Shown: positions 1 to 7,836 of the stretch, piece by piece
How positions within the stretch are numbered: the stretch's first letter is position 1
Layout: every line of letters begins with the position of its first letter
Assembly (NCBI GenBank): GCA_046160305.1
Contig: JBJXGX010000186.1
Coordinates: 1 to 38,985 of the forward strand
Length of the DNA: 38,985 bases
Reading direction: 5' to 3'
Source: SHXR01 sp046160305
GTDB lineage: Bacteria; Pseudomonadota; Gammaproteobacteria; Burkholderiales; SG8-39
Position numbers and translations under genes: made by a program
The notes under the pieces: generated by a model
Told to the model about the DNA's origin: nothing
What the model saw: the letters and a program-made list of their open reading frames with translations, nothing else
Databases searched by the model: none

Positions 1-282
1 CGCACCGCGCACTACCTGCAGGATGTGGCCGAGCTGTTTCGGATCGTGCAGGTGAACGGAGCGATCGAGGCGCCGGTACTCCTCGTGCTGTCGAGCGGCG
101 CGACATTCGCGGCGCCGGCCCGTACGCGCGAAATTGTCGCGCAGTGGGCGACCCCGTCGGTGGTCACGATTCAAGCGGAGCATTGGCCGCTCACCGAGAA
201 ACCGGACGAGGTACGACAGGCGATCGAGGCGTGGGTAGAGGGACTTCCTACAGCAACGCAAACGATTTCCGCAGGAACGTAG
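1..282 (+). CDS. Alpha/beta hydrolase, C-terminal part (5' end outside window)
   Basis: The reading frame is open from base 1 and ends at TAG 280-282, so only the last 93 residues are present. The pattern is that of the C-terminal half of an alpha/beta hydrolase: a hydrophobic strand (A-P-V-L-L-V-L), a loop where the catalytic acid usually sits, then a His in A-E-H-W-P-L and a terminal helix (A-I-E-A-W-V). The loop after the strand reads S-S-G-A-T-F, with no obvious Asp, so the acid residue may lie elsewhere or be absent. An internal GTG at 25 is not a start, because the frame runs through it from the window edge. The substrate cannot be told. It lies 161 bases upstream of another alpha/beta hydrolase on the same strand. 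Confidence 0.6.
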   Translation, partial: RTAHYLQDVAELFRIVQVNGAIEAPVLLVLSSGATFAAPARTREIVAQWATPSVVTIQAEHWPLTEKPDEVRQAIEAWVEGLPTATQTISAGT

Positions 283-443
283 GCGGGCGGATTGAACGTT
301 CGGCGAGCGTGTCATTGAAGAGGCGGGCATTGGATTCCGGTCGCGCTCGTTGCGTCCGTTGAGTCGTCGTGGTGAAATCGGCGCTCGCGGATCGTTTGCG
401 TGCGACTCGCTCTTCATTTCACCGTCAACACGACAGGACACCC

Positions 444-1553
444 ATGTTCGATTTCTTCGTTCCGAATCATCCCTTCGGCGGTCAGACATTGCGCCTGGTG
501 GCTCAATCGCAGCAAGGCGGTGGCGATGTATTCGATATCGCGCGCACTTGCAGAAAGATCGAGGTCGGAAACAAAGAGAGTTGGGAGCATGAGTGGCTGG
601 AAATCGCGAAGGCGACCGAGGCGCGCGCACAGAATGCCTTGCGTGCGGGGCATCGGGCCACCGCGATGCAGAATTACTTTCACGCCAATCAGTATTATCG
701 GATGTCCGATGTGTTCCTCACCTACGCGCAGAATGCGCGCAAAGCCGAGCGCTATGCCAGGGCACAAGCGTGCTTTCGAGAGGCCGCGAAATTGCATGAG
801 CCGAAGATCGAGGTGGTTGCGGTCCGCTCCGGGAATGAAACGTACGACGGCTACTTCTGCCATCCGCGCAATCCGAAACCGGGCAAGTGGCCGGCGGTTC
901 TCTTCCTTGCGGGCGCTGACGCCTACGCGGAAGAGGTCTATTTTTCGAGCAAGCCGTTCCTGGATCGGGGGGTCGCCGTGCTGCACGTCGATACACCAGG
1001 TCGCAGCTCTTCGATCTATCTGAAGAATATTCCGACGCGCGCCGACTATGAAGTGCCGGGTAAGGCTTGCGTCGACTATCTATTGTCGCGGCCGGAGGTC
1101 GATCCCAACCGCGTCGCGCTGGTCGGCATCAGCATGGCCGGCTACTACGCACCACGGGTTGCGGCCTTCGAGCATCGCATCAAGGCGTTGGTGCTCTGGA
1201 GCGGTTGCTACAGCATCCTCGATGATCTCTACGACTACTGCGCTCATCTGCAGCCGACGTGCCAGCGCCTGCTTGGTGGCGTCAGTCACGAGGAAGCGCG
1301 CCGCCGGTTGAAGGACTTCACGATGGCCGGCATCGCAAAGAACATCACCTGCCCGACCCTGATCTCGCACGGCAACAACGACACCTTGATGTCGGTCGAG
1401 GGCGCGCGGCGGTTGTTCAACGAGATCGGCGCGACCGACAAGTCGCTGAAGATCTATGACGACAATGACCCGGGCGGGCGCATTCATTGCAGCCACGACT
1501 ACTGGGCACACAACGTGCCGTTCATGATCGATTGGCTGGAGGAGCGGCTTTAG
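444..1553 (+). CDS. Alpha/beta hydrolase of the FrsA / 2,6-dihydroxypseudooxynicotine hydrolase-like type
   Basis: This 369-residue protein has an N-terminal helical region (about residues 30-120) and a C-terminal alpha/beta hydrolase domain. The nucleophile elbow G-I-S-M-A-G places the nucleophile at Ser230. The likely acid is Asp313 (H-G-N-N-D) and the likely His is in C-S-H-D-Y-W near residue 351. A helical cap before the catalytic domain is typical of the family that includes the nicotine-pathway C-C hydrolase and FrsA-like proteins. The ATG at 444 is chosen because AGGA lies 6-7 bases upstream and the protein then begins M-F-D-F-F; an in-frame start at 369 only adds a low-complexity Arg/Ser stretch. 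The fold is well supported and the substrate is unknown. A role in cleaving a beta-keto ring product would suit the catabolic surroundings. Confidence 0.8.
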   Translation: MFDFFVPNHPFGGQTLRLVAQSQQGGGDVFDIARTCRKIEVGNKESWEHEWLEIAKATEARAQNALRAGHRATAMQNYFHANQYYRMSDVFLTYAQNARKAERYARAQACFREAAKLHEPKIEVVAVRSGNETYDGYFCHPRNPKPGKWPAVLFLAGADAYAEEVYFSSKPFLDRGVAVLHVDTPGRSSSIYLKNIPTRADYEVPGKACVDYLLSRPEVDPNRVALVGISMAGYYAPRVAAFEHRIKALVLWSGCYSILDDLYDYCAHLQPTCQRLLGGVSHEEARRRLKDFTMAGIAKNITCPTLISHGNNDTLMSVEGARRLFNEIGATDKSLKIYDDNDPGGRIHCSHDYWAHNVPFMIDWLEERL

Positions 1554-1580
1554 ACTCGAGTGGGCGATGGGTTCGTGGCG

Positions 1581-2540
1581 CTAATCCGCTTTGATCCCTG
1601 CCTTCTTGACGACCGGTCCCCAACGCTCAAGCTCCGCTTTCAACTGCGCGGAGAACTCGTCCGGCGTACTGCCGACCGGAAGCAGTCCAAGTGCCGCGTA
1701 CCGCTCGCGGACTTCGGGTGTCCCGAGGACCGCGAGCATTTCCCTTTGCAGGCGATCGACGATGGGACGTGGTGTCTTGGCTGGTGCAAGCAAGCCGATC
1801 CATGAATCGACGATAAAGCCGGGAAGACCTGCCTCGACGAAGGTCGGTACGTCAGGAAATAGCGGCGAGCGTTGCGCGCTCGACATTCCCAATGCTTTGA
1901 GCTTTCCGCTTTTTACGAATTGTTGGGCCGTCGCGATTGCGGTGTAGACGAGCGGGATTTGTCCGCCGACGACATCACCGATCGCCTGTCCACCGCCCTT
2001 ATAGGGGATGTGGACGAGGTCGAGCCCGGTGATCTGTTTCAGCATCTCCGCGGCGACATGATTGGGACTGCCGGTCCCCGATGTGCCATACGAGAGGCTC
2101 CCGACCTGGTCTTTTTGCGCGATCAATTCGCCAAGCGTGTTCGCCTTGACCGACGGATGCGCGACCAGGATGAGTGTCGCGTCCGCGAGTTTGGTGATCG
2201 GCTGAAAGTCGCGCAGCGTATCGAACGGAATTTTCTGCGCGATGTGGGGGCTGATGGTGAGCGTTCCGTCGAACCCACCCACGATCGTATAGCCGTCCGG
2301 CGCACTCTTGGCGACCATCTCGGTACCGATGAAACCGGTGGCGCCTGGCCGATTCTCGACGACGAGCTGCTGGCCCAGCCGCTGGGACGCACGTTCGGCG
2401 ATCACGCGCACACCAGTGTCGAGCAATCCGCCCGCCGCGAAAGGGACGATCAGCCGGATCGATTTGACGGGATACTCCTGCGCCGAAGTGCCGAGTGCCG
2501 TCAGCGCAATCGCGACGCCGAGTGTCAATCGCTGGTTCAT
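1581..2540 (-). CDS. Bug/TctC-family tripartite tricarboxylate receptor (periplasmic binding protein)
   Basis: This 319-residue periplasmic receptor probably binds a carboxylate or aromatic acid. It has an N-terminal signal peptide (hydrophobic residues about 6-20, then S-A-Q-E-Y-P). Family hallmarks are visible: I-R-L-I-V-P-F-A-A-G-G, V-E-N-R-P-G-A, P-D-G-Y-T-I, the H-I-P-Y-K-G-G loop and the late D-V-P-T segment. The ATG at 2540 has GAGGGG upstream; a longer in-frame extension to 2630 would bury the signal peptide and is rejected. It is the last gene of the minus-strand operon that starts with the thiolase at 7654, 16 bases after the MDR gene. No TctA/TctB membrane subunits are present, so it either borrows a remote transporter or acts as a sensor. 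Confidence 0.9.
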   Translation of the reverse strand: MNQRLTLGVAIALTALGTSAQEYPVKSIRLIVPFAAGGLLDTGVRVIAERASQRLGQQLVVENRPGATGFIGTEMVAKSAPDGYTIVGGFDGTLTISPHIAQKIPFDTLRDFQPITKLADATLILVAHPSVKANTLGELIAQKDQVGSLSYGTSGTGSPNHVAAEMLKQITGLDLVHIPYKGGGQAIGDVVGGQIPLVYTAIATAQQFVKSGKLKALGMSSAQRSPLFPDVPTFVEAGLPGFIVDSWIGLLAPAKTPRPIVDRLQREMLAVLGTPEVRERYAALGLLPVGSTPDEFSAQLKAELERWGPVVKKAGIKAD

Positions 2541-2556
2541 CCTTTGCCCCTCTCTC

Positions 2557-3543
2557 TCAAATCGTGATGACCACTTTGCCGACTTGTTGATCAGCATAGA
2601 CGTAGCGGTGCGCTGCACTGATCTCATCAAGCGGAAACGTTCGATCGACCAGCACTCGGATCTTCTTGCTGACGAGCGCGTCCATCAGATCGGCGCTGAA
2701 TTGTTGCGCCGATCGTGCGCGCGCTTCCGGGGTTCGCAGGCGATTGCTCACGCCGAAGAGATGCAGACGCCGCATCGCGAAGAAATCCATATCGAGTGCG
2801 ACCTTGGGCGGGCCGGTAAGCTGGCCGATCGTGGCGAACCGTCCGTCCACTGCAAGCGATTGCAGGATTTCCTCGAACAGCACAGCGCCCACAAGGTCGA
2901 TGGCGATATCGGCACCCCGTCCATCGGTCGCGTGCTTGACCGCTGCGGCGAAATCCGGCGCACGGGTGCGAATCGGGAGGTCGAGGCCAAGAGGCGTGAG
3001 CCGCGCGAGCTTGTCGGCGGATCCGGAAGTGCCAATCACTTTGGCGCCGAGAAACTTCGCGATGCCAAGGGCCGCGACACCAACCGCTGATGACACGCCG
3101 GTGATCAGCACGCAGTGGCCAGGTGTGGGGTTGGCTTGTACGACCAACGCATCGTGCGCGACGACGAACGATACCGGCAGGCAGGCGGCGGCCACATCGT
3201 CAAGCGCCGAGGGAATCGCGATGGCTTCGAATTCGTTCATCACCACCCGTTCAGAGAATCCGCCTGCGCAACGTCCGGCAACGCGATCGCCCGGCTTGAA
3301 GCGTTGGACCTCCGCGCCAATCGCGACGATCTCACCCGCCGCATCGATTCCGCCGACGTTGGTTGCGGGAACCGGGGCGCCCTGTTCCTGGAACTTCGTG
3401 CGAAGCAATGTCGCCTCGCCACGATTGATCGATGACGCGCGGGCCCGAATGAGGAGTTGCCGTTGACCGACTTCTGGCTCGGCAATGTCGCGAACTTCCC
3501 AATGAATACCGGCAGCATCGACCGATGGCAGCGCTGCTTTCAG
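2557..3543 (-). CDS. NADPH:quinone oxidoreductase-like MDR protein, apparent CTG start
   Basis: This is a medium-chain dehydrogenase/reductase of the zinc-free quinone oxidoreductase class. The GroES-like part (V-G-G-I-D-A-A-G, K-P-G-D-R-V-A-G) precedes a Rossmann region with I-T-G-V-S-S-A-V-G around residues 147-155. The first conventional start in frame is TTG at 3408, which would delete about 45 residues of conserved fold. Upstream the frame stays open and encodes K-A-A-L-P-S-V then a normal MDR N-terminus. The only credible start is CTG at 3543, which has GGAG six bases upstream and overlaps the cupin stop as C-T-G-A. The result is 328 residues, normal for the family. A role in reducing an enone or enoyl intermediate is an inference from operon context. 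Confidence 0.8.
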   Translation of the reverse strand: MKAALPSVDAAGIHWEVRDIAEPEVGQRQLLIRARASSINRGEATLLRTKFQEQGAPVPATNVGGIDAAGEIVAIGAEVQRFKPGDRVAGRCAGGFSERVVMNEFEAIAIPSALDDVAAACLPVSFVVAHDALVVQANPTPGHCVLITGVSSAVGVAALGIAKFLGAKVIGTSGSADKLARLTPLGLDLPIRTRAPDFAAAVKHATDGRGADIAIDLVGAVLFEEILQSLAVDGRFATIGQLTGPPKVALDMDFFAMRRLHLFGVSNRLRTPEARARSAQQFSADLMDALVSKKIRVLVDRTFPLDEISAAHRYVYADQQVGKVVITI

Positions 3544-3956
3544 GATGTGCTCCGCGCATCATTGCCCGCGACCTTGCGAACGCGGCTACGCAGCAATGCC
3601 TCGTAGTCGAAGCCTGGCGGCGTAGGCAGGTAGGCGAGCGTCCATGCACCTTTGATGTTGCGCGTCATGTGACCACGTCCGGTGAGATCGTCGACGAATA
3701 GCACTGCACCGGGAAGAAACCGCCGCGCGCCGCTCTTGCATTCGATTTCCATGACGCCGCTCACGACCAGGACCCACTGACGGCGAGGCCCGACGTGATA
3801 GTCAACGGCGTGGTGCTCGGGAAACGATCGGAAGAACAATCGTTCCACCGGAAACGATGCCGAGTTGGCGCCAGGTTTGTCCGAATCGAACTCTACGTCG
3901 AGGTCTTCGAGGAACGCTTCGCCGTCCGCGCCGGTGTAGATGCGGGTGAGCCGCAT
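3540..3956 (-). CDS. Cupin-domain protein
   Basis: This 138-residue single-domain protein has a beta-rich cupin pattern. Motif 1 is around H-H-A-V-D-Y-H-V-G-P-R-R-Q-W-V and continues into G-V-M-E-I-E. Motif 2 is P-G-A-V-L-F-V-D-D-L-T-G-R-G-H. The His residues H-H, Y-H and G-H are possible metal ligands, but the spacing is not the classic one, so a catalytic role is uncertain. The start ATG 3956 follows the TauD stop by one base (TGA-C-ATG), and the gene end overlaps the next gene's CTG start, so translation is probably coupled on both sides. It could be a small dioxygenase, an isomerase or a binding protein for a pathway intermediate. The function is not recognised. Confidence 0.75.
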   Translation of the reverse strand: MRLTRIYTGADGEAFLEDLDVEFDSDKPGANSASFPVERLFFRSFPEHHAVDYHVGPRRQWVLVVSGVMEIECKSGARRFLPGAVLFVDDLTGRGHMTRNIKGAWTLAYLPTPPGFDYEALLRSRVRKVAGNDARSTS

Positions 3957-3957
3957 G

Positions 3958-4770
3958 TCAGCTCGGCTTGCCGCCGACGACCGTGGTTCGATGCAGCACC
4001 CGCTCCTCATCGCCATAGTCGTGCACGGCGTAGTGCACGGCGCAGCGGTTGTCCCACATCACCACGTCACCGGGTTGCCAGCGATGGCGATAGACGAACT
4101 CATAGCGCGTCATGTGATCGAGAAGATAGCCGAGCAACCCGCGACTTTCCTCGACGGTCATCCCTTCGAAGTGCTGGCTGAAGAGCGTATTCACGAACAG
4201 GCTCTTGCGGCCGGTGATCGGATGGGTGCGCACCACCGGATGGCTCTGCGGCTTGGCATTCGCATCGGTCACGCCGGCGAATTTTGCGAGCACGGTATCG
4301 ACATGGACGCAGTGCAGGTCCGCGAGGAGCTTTTGCATCGCGGGCGACAGTGCATCGTACGCCGCGTAGCAATTGGCGAACATCGTGTCGCCACCGGCTT
4401 TGGGCAGTACCTGCGCGGCGAGCACCGCGACGCCCGGCGGTTCCGGCTGAAACGTCGCATCCGAATGCCAGGCCTCGGTGACCGTCTTCGCTTTGCCCCA
4501 ATTGACGACGGGCAGCACTTCAGGATAGCCGTCGAGCTTCTTCACATAGGGTGTGGTGTACACGGGCCCCCACCGTCGCGTGAACGCGAGCTGCGCATCG
4601 GGTGTGAGGCACTGGTTGCGAATGACCAGCATCGTGCGATCGTAGAGCGTCCGTTCGAGGTCGCGAAGCGACGTATCGTCGAGTTGCGTGATGTCGACGT
4701 TGAGCACTTCGGCCCCGACGAGGTTCGTCAGCGGGCGGATTTCGGGATGCGCCAGGGTCAGTGTTTCCAT
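3958..4770 (-). CDS. TauD/TfdA-family Fe(II)/2-oxoglutarate dioxygenase
   Basis: This 270-residue soluble dioxygenase has the full ligand set: His102 and Asp104 in W-H-S-D, the distal His246 in W-D-N-R-C-A-V-H, and Arg261 in L-H-R-T-T, expected to bind the 2-oxoglutarate carboxylate. The family couples oxidative decarboxylation of 2-oxoglutarate to hydroxylation of a substrate such as taurine, aryloxyacetates or alkyl sulfates. ATG 4770 is preferred because GAGGAG lies just upstream; GTG 4821 or ATG 4818 are in frame but lack a ribosome site. Adjacent genes encode an acyl-CoA ligase, a thiolase, a cupin and an MDR reductase, so the substrate is probably a carboxylic acid fed into a CoA pathway. 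The substrate itself is unknown. Confidence 0.88.
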   Translation of the reverse strand: METLTLAHPEIRPLTNLVGAEVLNVDITQLDDTSLRDLERTLYDRTMLVIRNQCLTPDAQLAFTRRWGPVYTTPYVKKLDGYPEVLPVVNWGKAKTVTEAWHSDATFQPEPPGVAVLAAQVLPKAGGDTMFANCYAAYDALSPAMQKLLADLHCVHVDTVLAKFAGVTDANAKPQSHPVVRTHPITGRKSLFVNTLFSQHFEGMTVEESRGLLGYLLDHMTRYEFVYRHRWQPGDVVMWDNRCAVHYAVHDYGDEERVLHRTTVVGGKPS

Positions 4771-4841
4771 GATCTCCTCGGTGTTCAAGGCACTCTTGGT
4801 CGCTGTGTTCGCCTTCATCACTGCACGTACGGTCTTCCATC

Positions 4842-4873
4842 AGAACTCTGCGAGGTCCACCGAGCAGAGTTCT
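4842..4873 (-). promoter_or_regulatory. Perfect 10-bp inverted repeat between acyl-CoA ligase and dioxygenase genes
   Basis: The arms AGAACTCTGC (4842-4851) and GCAGAGTTCT (4864-4873) are exact complements around a 12-base loop. The hairpin begins at the stop codon of the acyl-CoA ligase gene, in the only sizeable gap (101 bases) of an otherwise overlapping operon. There is no T-run after it, so it is not a classic intrinsic terminator. It could set differential expression of the upstream pair and downstream four genes through partial termination or RNA processing, or it could be a protein operator. Confidence 0.5.
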
Positions 4874-6413
4874 AGCCGGACTGCTCGATCTGTCGCGCAC
4901 GCTCCCGAAGCTCGGTCTTCAGGATCTTGCCGTAGTTGCTCTTGGGCAGGTTCGCCACGAAATAATAGGCCTTCGGGCGCTTGAAGCGGGCGATATTCGC
5001 CAGGCAAAGCGCGTCGAGCGCGGCCTGGTCCACCGTGACACCTTCGCGTTGCACAACGAACGCGATGACTTCTTCGCCCCATTCCTTGCTCGGCCGGCCG
5101 ATCACCGATGCTTCGAGGATATCGGCATGCTGCAGCAGCACTTCCTCGACTTCACGCGGATAGATATTGCTGCCGCCGGAGATGATGACGTCTTTCGATC
5201 GGTCCTTGAGACTGAGAAAGCCGTGCTCGTCGAACACGCCAAGATCCCCGGTGTGGAGCCAGCCTCCCTTCAAGGCGCGGGCGGAGGCCTCCGGATTGTT
5301 CCAGTAGCCGGTCATCGTGACTTCACTTTGCACGATCACCTCGCCGATCTCACCGATCGGCATGTCGCGATCGTCTGCGTCAACGACGCGTACCGCGATG
5401 CCGGTGCGGGGTACGCCGACCGATCCGAGGATCAGGTCGTAGCGAGGATGATCGGTGCGTGCATGCCATGCCTTTGACAGATAGGAGATCGTGTTGGGCG
5501 TCTCACCCTGCCCGTAGCCTTGCCACATGCACGGCCCGAAGCGGGCGAGCGCGCGTTTCAGGTCCTCGAGATACATCGGTGCGCCGCCGTAGATGATCGT
5601 CTTCAGATGGTCCCGTCGAATGTTGGCGCTGGCCGGATGCGCACTGAAGCGATTCAGCATGGTGGGCGCGAGGAACACCATGCTGTTCGGATGGCGGGCG
5701 ATGAGCTCGACCAGTTCTTGTTCATCAAATCCATGTGATTCCGGAATGACTTGATTCGCACCCTTCGCGGCGTAATAGAGCGCGAAGAGGCCACTTGCAT
5801 GCGAAAGCGGCGCCCCATGCAGGATTGCGTCGTCCGCGCCAATCGCGTCGATGTCCGCGTAATTGCGCAATGTCATCTGCAGAAGATTGTGGTGCGTGAG
5901 CGTCGCACCCTTGGGCCGGCCGGTCGTCCCGCTCGTGTAGAAGAGCCATGCCGGATCGAGTGCCGCGGACGGATGCATCGCGATGGGCGCGGCCGTGCAT
6001 AGGTGTTCATGTTCGCGCGAACCGAATACCACCATGCGCTTCAGCGTGGGCGTGGCTGAGGCGACCGGACCCAGGGTACTTTCAAGGTCGGCGCTAACGA
6101 AGAGGAGCGCCGCACCCGCGTGCTCCAGGATGTACGCGATTTCCTTCGGATGCAGTCTGGCATTCACCGGAACGATGCAGAGCCCCGCAAACCAGGTGGC
6201 CCACATCACCTCGATGTAATCGGTTGAGTTGGTCGCCACGACGACGACCCGCTCGCCCGATCGATCGCCGCCGAGCGCACGAAGGCTCGCGGCCAGCCGC
6301 GCGACATGTTCGATGAATTGTCGATAGTCGCGGACCTGCGTCGCACCGACCGAGATTGCGGGACGCTCCGGATGGACGCGCGCCGCGGCAACCAGGAGAT
6401 GCGCGACATTCAC
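4872..6413 (-). CDS. AMP-forming acyl-CoA synthetase (acid-CoA ligase)
   Basis: This 513-residue ANL-superfamily ligase activates a carboxylic acid to an acyl-AMP and then an acyl-CoA. The phosphate-binding loop Y-T-S-G-T-T-G-R-P-K-G is at about residues 159-169. The adenine/Mg region is Y-G-Q-G-E-T, and the hinge-side W-L-H-T-G-D-L-G follows. The C-terminal lysine motif P-K-S-N-Y-G-K is complete. The start is GTG 6413, which overlaps the thiolase stop as G-T-G-A; the longer open frame upstream is a shadow of the thiolase gene. Similar proteins handle medium-chain, aromatic or cyclohexane acids, and the sequence does not decide which. Its pairing with a thiolase-fold protein suggests a beta-oxidation-like or CoA-dependent ring-product route. 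Confidence 0.92.
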   Translation of the reverse strand: MNVAHLLVAAARVHPERPAISVGATQVRDYRQFIEHVARLAASLRALGGDRSGERVVVVATNSTDYIEVMWATWFAGLCIVPVNARLHPKEIAYILEHAGAALLFVSADLESTLGPVASATPTLKRMVVFGSREHEHLCTAAPIAMHPSAALDPAWLFYTSGTTGRPKGATLTHHNLLQMTLRNYADIDAIGADDAILHGAPLSHASGLFALYYAAKGANQVIPESHGFDEQELVELIARHPNSMVFLAPTMLNRFSAHPASANIRRDHLKTIIYGGAPMYLEDLKRALARFGPCMWQGYGQGETPNTISYLSKAWHARTDHPRYDLILGSVGVPRTGIAVRVVDADDRDMPIGEIGEVIVQSEVTMTGYWNNPEASARALKGGWLHTGDLGVFDEHGFLSLKDRSKDVIISGGSNIYPREVEEVLLQHADILEASVIGRPSKEWGEEVIAFVVQREGVTVDQAALDALCLANIARFKRPKAYYFVANLPKSNYGKILKTELRERARQIEQSG

Positions 6414-7654
6414 GATACGCGATCCCGTCCGAGGATCGTGACGCAACCGACCGCTTCTTCGAAGCCATACAGGCCGCCGCCGTTCTCGGCGAGTGCGATC
6501 CGCGCGTTCGGCACCTGTCGTGCGCCGGCGTGCCCGCGCAGTTGGGTGACGAGCTCGAAGATTTGTCCGAGTCCGGTTGCACCGATCGGGTGGCCTTTCG
6601 ATTCCAAGCCGCCCGATGGATTGACCGGGAGTCGTCCACCGAGCGCGCTCGCCCCCGATGCGGCGAAGTGTCCGCCTTCGCCCGGCGCGCAAAAGCCGAG
6701 CAATTCCGTCTGCAACAACTCGGCGAACGCGGACGCATCATGGACTTCGGCGACCGATACATCTTCGGGGCCGATGCCGGCGGCCTCATAGGCGGCAAGC
6801 GCGGCGGTACGACACACATGCTTGTCGTACTCATGGGCTTGACGGGAGACGCCGCTTCGCACCGTAGTGCCGAGCACCGCGATCGGACGCGCATTCGGAA
6901 AACGATGCAGCGCCGATTCATCGACGAGGAGCGCAGCCGCCGCGCCGTCGCTGATCGGCGAGCACATCGGCAGCGTGAGCGGCCAGGAGATCGTGCGCGC
7001 GGCGAGTACCTCGTCGACCCCCATCGCTTTGCGATATTGGGACAGCGGGTTGTGTGCCGAGTGGTCGTGATTCTTCGCGGCGATGGCGGCAAGATGGCGC
7101 TGCGTGGTGCCGAATGTCTTCATGTGGAATTTCGCCATCGATGCATAGACGTCCATGAAGATGCTGCGCTCGCCGGGTTCACTGACACCGGCGGGTGTCG
7201 CGACGCCTTCACCGAGTTTGGCGAGGTCGGCGGTAATCGCATCGACCGCATGCACATCCCAGGCGCCGTTGAACACGGAGAAGGTTTTTTCGCGGTCGGT
7301 GCCGTACATTTTCTCCGCACCGACGGCGAGTACCACGTCGGCCATGCCACCCCGAATGTACGCATACGCCATGTGCATTGCGCTCGACGCACTGGCGCAG
7401 GCATTCTCGACATTCATGACGGGTACGCCTTCGAAGCCCATGCTGCGAAGCGCAATCTGCCCGCCGATCATGTGCTGCCCTTCAAGCGGGGACTGTGTGG
7501 CATTCGCGAAGAACGCGGCCCTGACATCCTCCTTGCTCGCCCCGGCATCTTCCAGCGCGGCGCTGACCGCTTGATTGGTGAGCGCCTTGACCGAGCGGTC
7601 GATGAACTTGCCGAAGGGCGTCATGCCGACGCCGATGATGTAGACCTTGCCCAT
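6410..7654 (-). CDS. Thiolase-fold acetyl-CoA acetyltransferase / SCP-x-type lipid-transfer protein
   Basis: This 414-residue thiolase-superfamily protein has the nucleophile Cys86 (N-V-E-N-A-C-A-S) and the catalytic His355 (S-K-G-H-P-I-G-A-T-G). The second cysteine of the usual C-x-G-G-G signature is replaced: the segment reads A-E-N-G-G-G. That pattern is common in the SCP-x/lipid-transfer and non-canonical thiolase groups, so biosynthetic-type thiolysis is not assured. ATG 7654 starts M-G-K-V-Y-I-I-G, the normal N-terminus; the in-frame extension to 7714 is not protein-like. It is the first gene of the minus-strand operon and runs divergently from the VOC gene across a 182-base intergenic region with a palindrome and a promoter. 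Orphan members often work with a small OB-fold partner, which is not seen here. Confidence 0.88.
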   Translation of the reverse strand: MGKVYIIGVGMTPFGKFIDRSVKALTNQAVSAALEDAGASKEDVRAAFFANATQSPLEGQHMIGGQIALRSMGFEGVPVMNVENACASASSAMHMAYAYIRGGMADVVLAVGAEKMYGTDREKTFSVFNGAWDVHAVDAITADLAKLGEGVATPAGVSEPGERSIFMDVYASMAKFHMKTFGTTQRHLAAIAAKNHDHSAHNPLSQYRKAMGVDEVLAARTISWPLTLPMCSPISDGAAAALLVDESALHRFPNARPIAVLGTTVRSGVSRQAHEYDKHVCRTAALAAYEAAGIGPEDVSVAEVHDASAFAELLQTELLGFCAPGEGGHFAASGASALGGRLPVNPSGGLESKGHPIGATGLGQIFELVTQLRGHAGARQVPNARIALAENGGGLYGFEEAVGCVTILGRDRVS

Positions 7655-7699
7655 GTTGAAGACCCGCCGTGTGGGGTGAAGCAGCCGGAGGAACGAAGT

Positions 7700-7717
7700 G
7701 CGATGGGCGCCCATCGC
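7700..7717. promoter_or_regulatory. Perfect 18-bp palindrome in the divergent promoter region
   Basis: The sequence GCGATGGGCGCCCATCGC is its own reverse complement. It lies 46 bases upstream of the thiolase start and about 50 bases upstream of the -35 element assigned to the VOC gene. The position suits an operator for a dimeric regulator serving both directions. No regulator gene is found in the window, so the binding protein is unknown. In GC-rich DNA a chance palindrome of this length is uncommon but possible. Confidence 0.45.
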
Positions 7718-7768
7718 TCGCGGAGCTTAGAAGGGTGGTCGGGAGGTGTCAATCATGGCGGCCGGCGA

Positions 7769-7796
7769 TTGAATCCGATCGCCAAAGGTGTAAGAT
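7769..7796 (+). promoter_or_regulatory. Sigma-70-like promoter for the VOC gene
   Basis: TTGAAT (7769-7774) and TAAGAT (7791-7796) are separated by 16 bases, a good match to -35 and -10 elements. The predicted transcript would start near 7803, about 34 bases before the ATG at 7837, with GAGGAG in the leader. This is a pattern match only. Confidence 0.5.
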
Positions 7797-7836
7797 TTCG
7801 GTGAGCTTTAACCCCTATCACCTTGAGGAGACGCCA

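Noticed and set aside
6414..6692. N-terminal extension of the acyl-CoA ligase (about 90 residues)
   Set aside because: It is Arg-rich, overlaps the thiolase gene and precedes a GTG with a four-base stop overlap.
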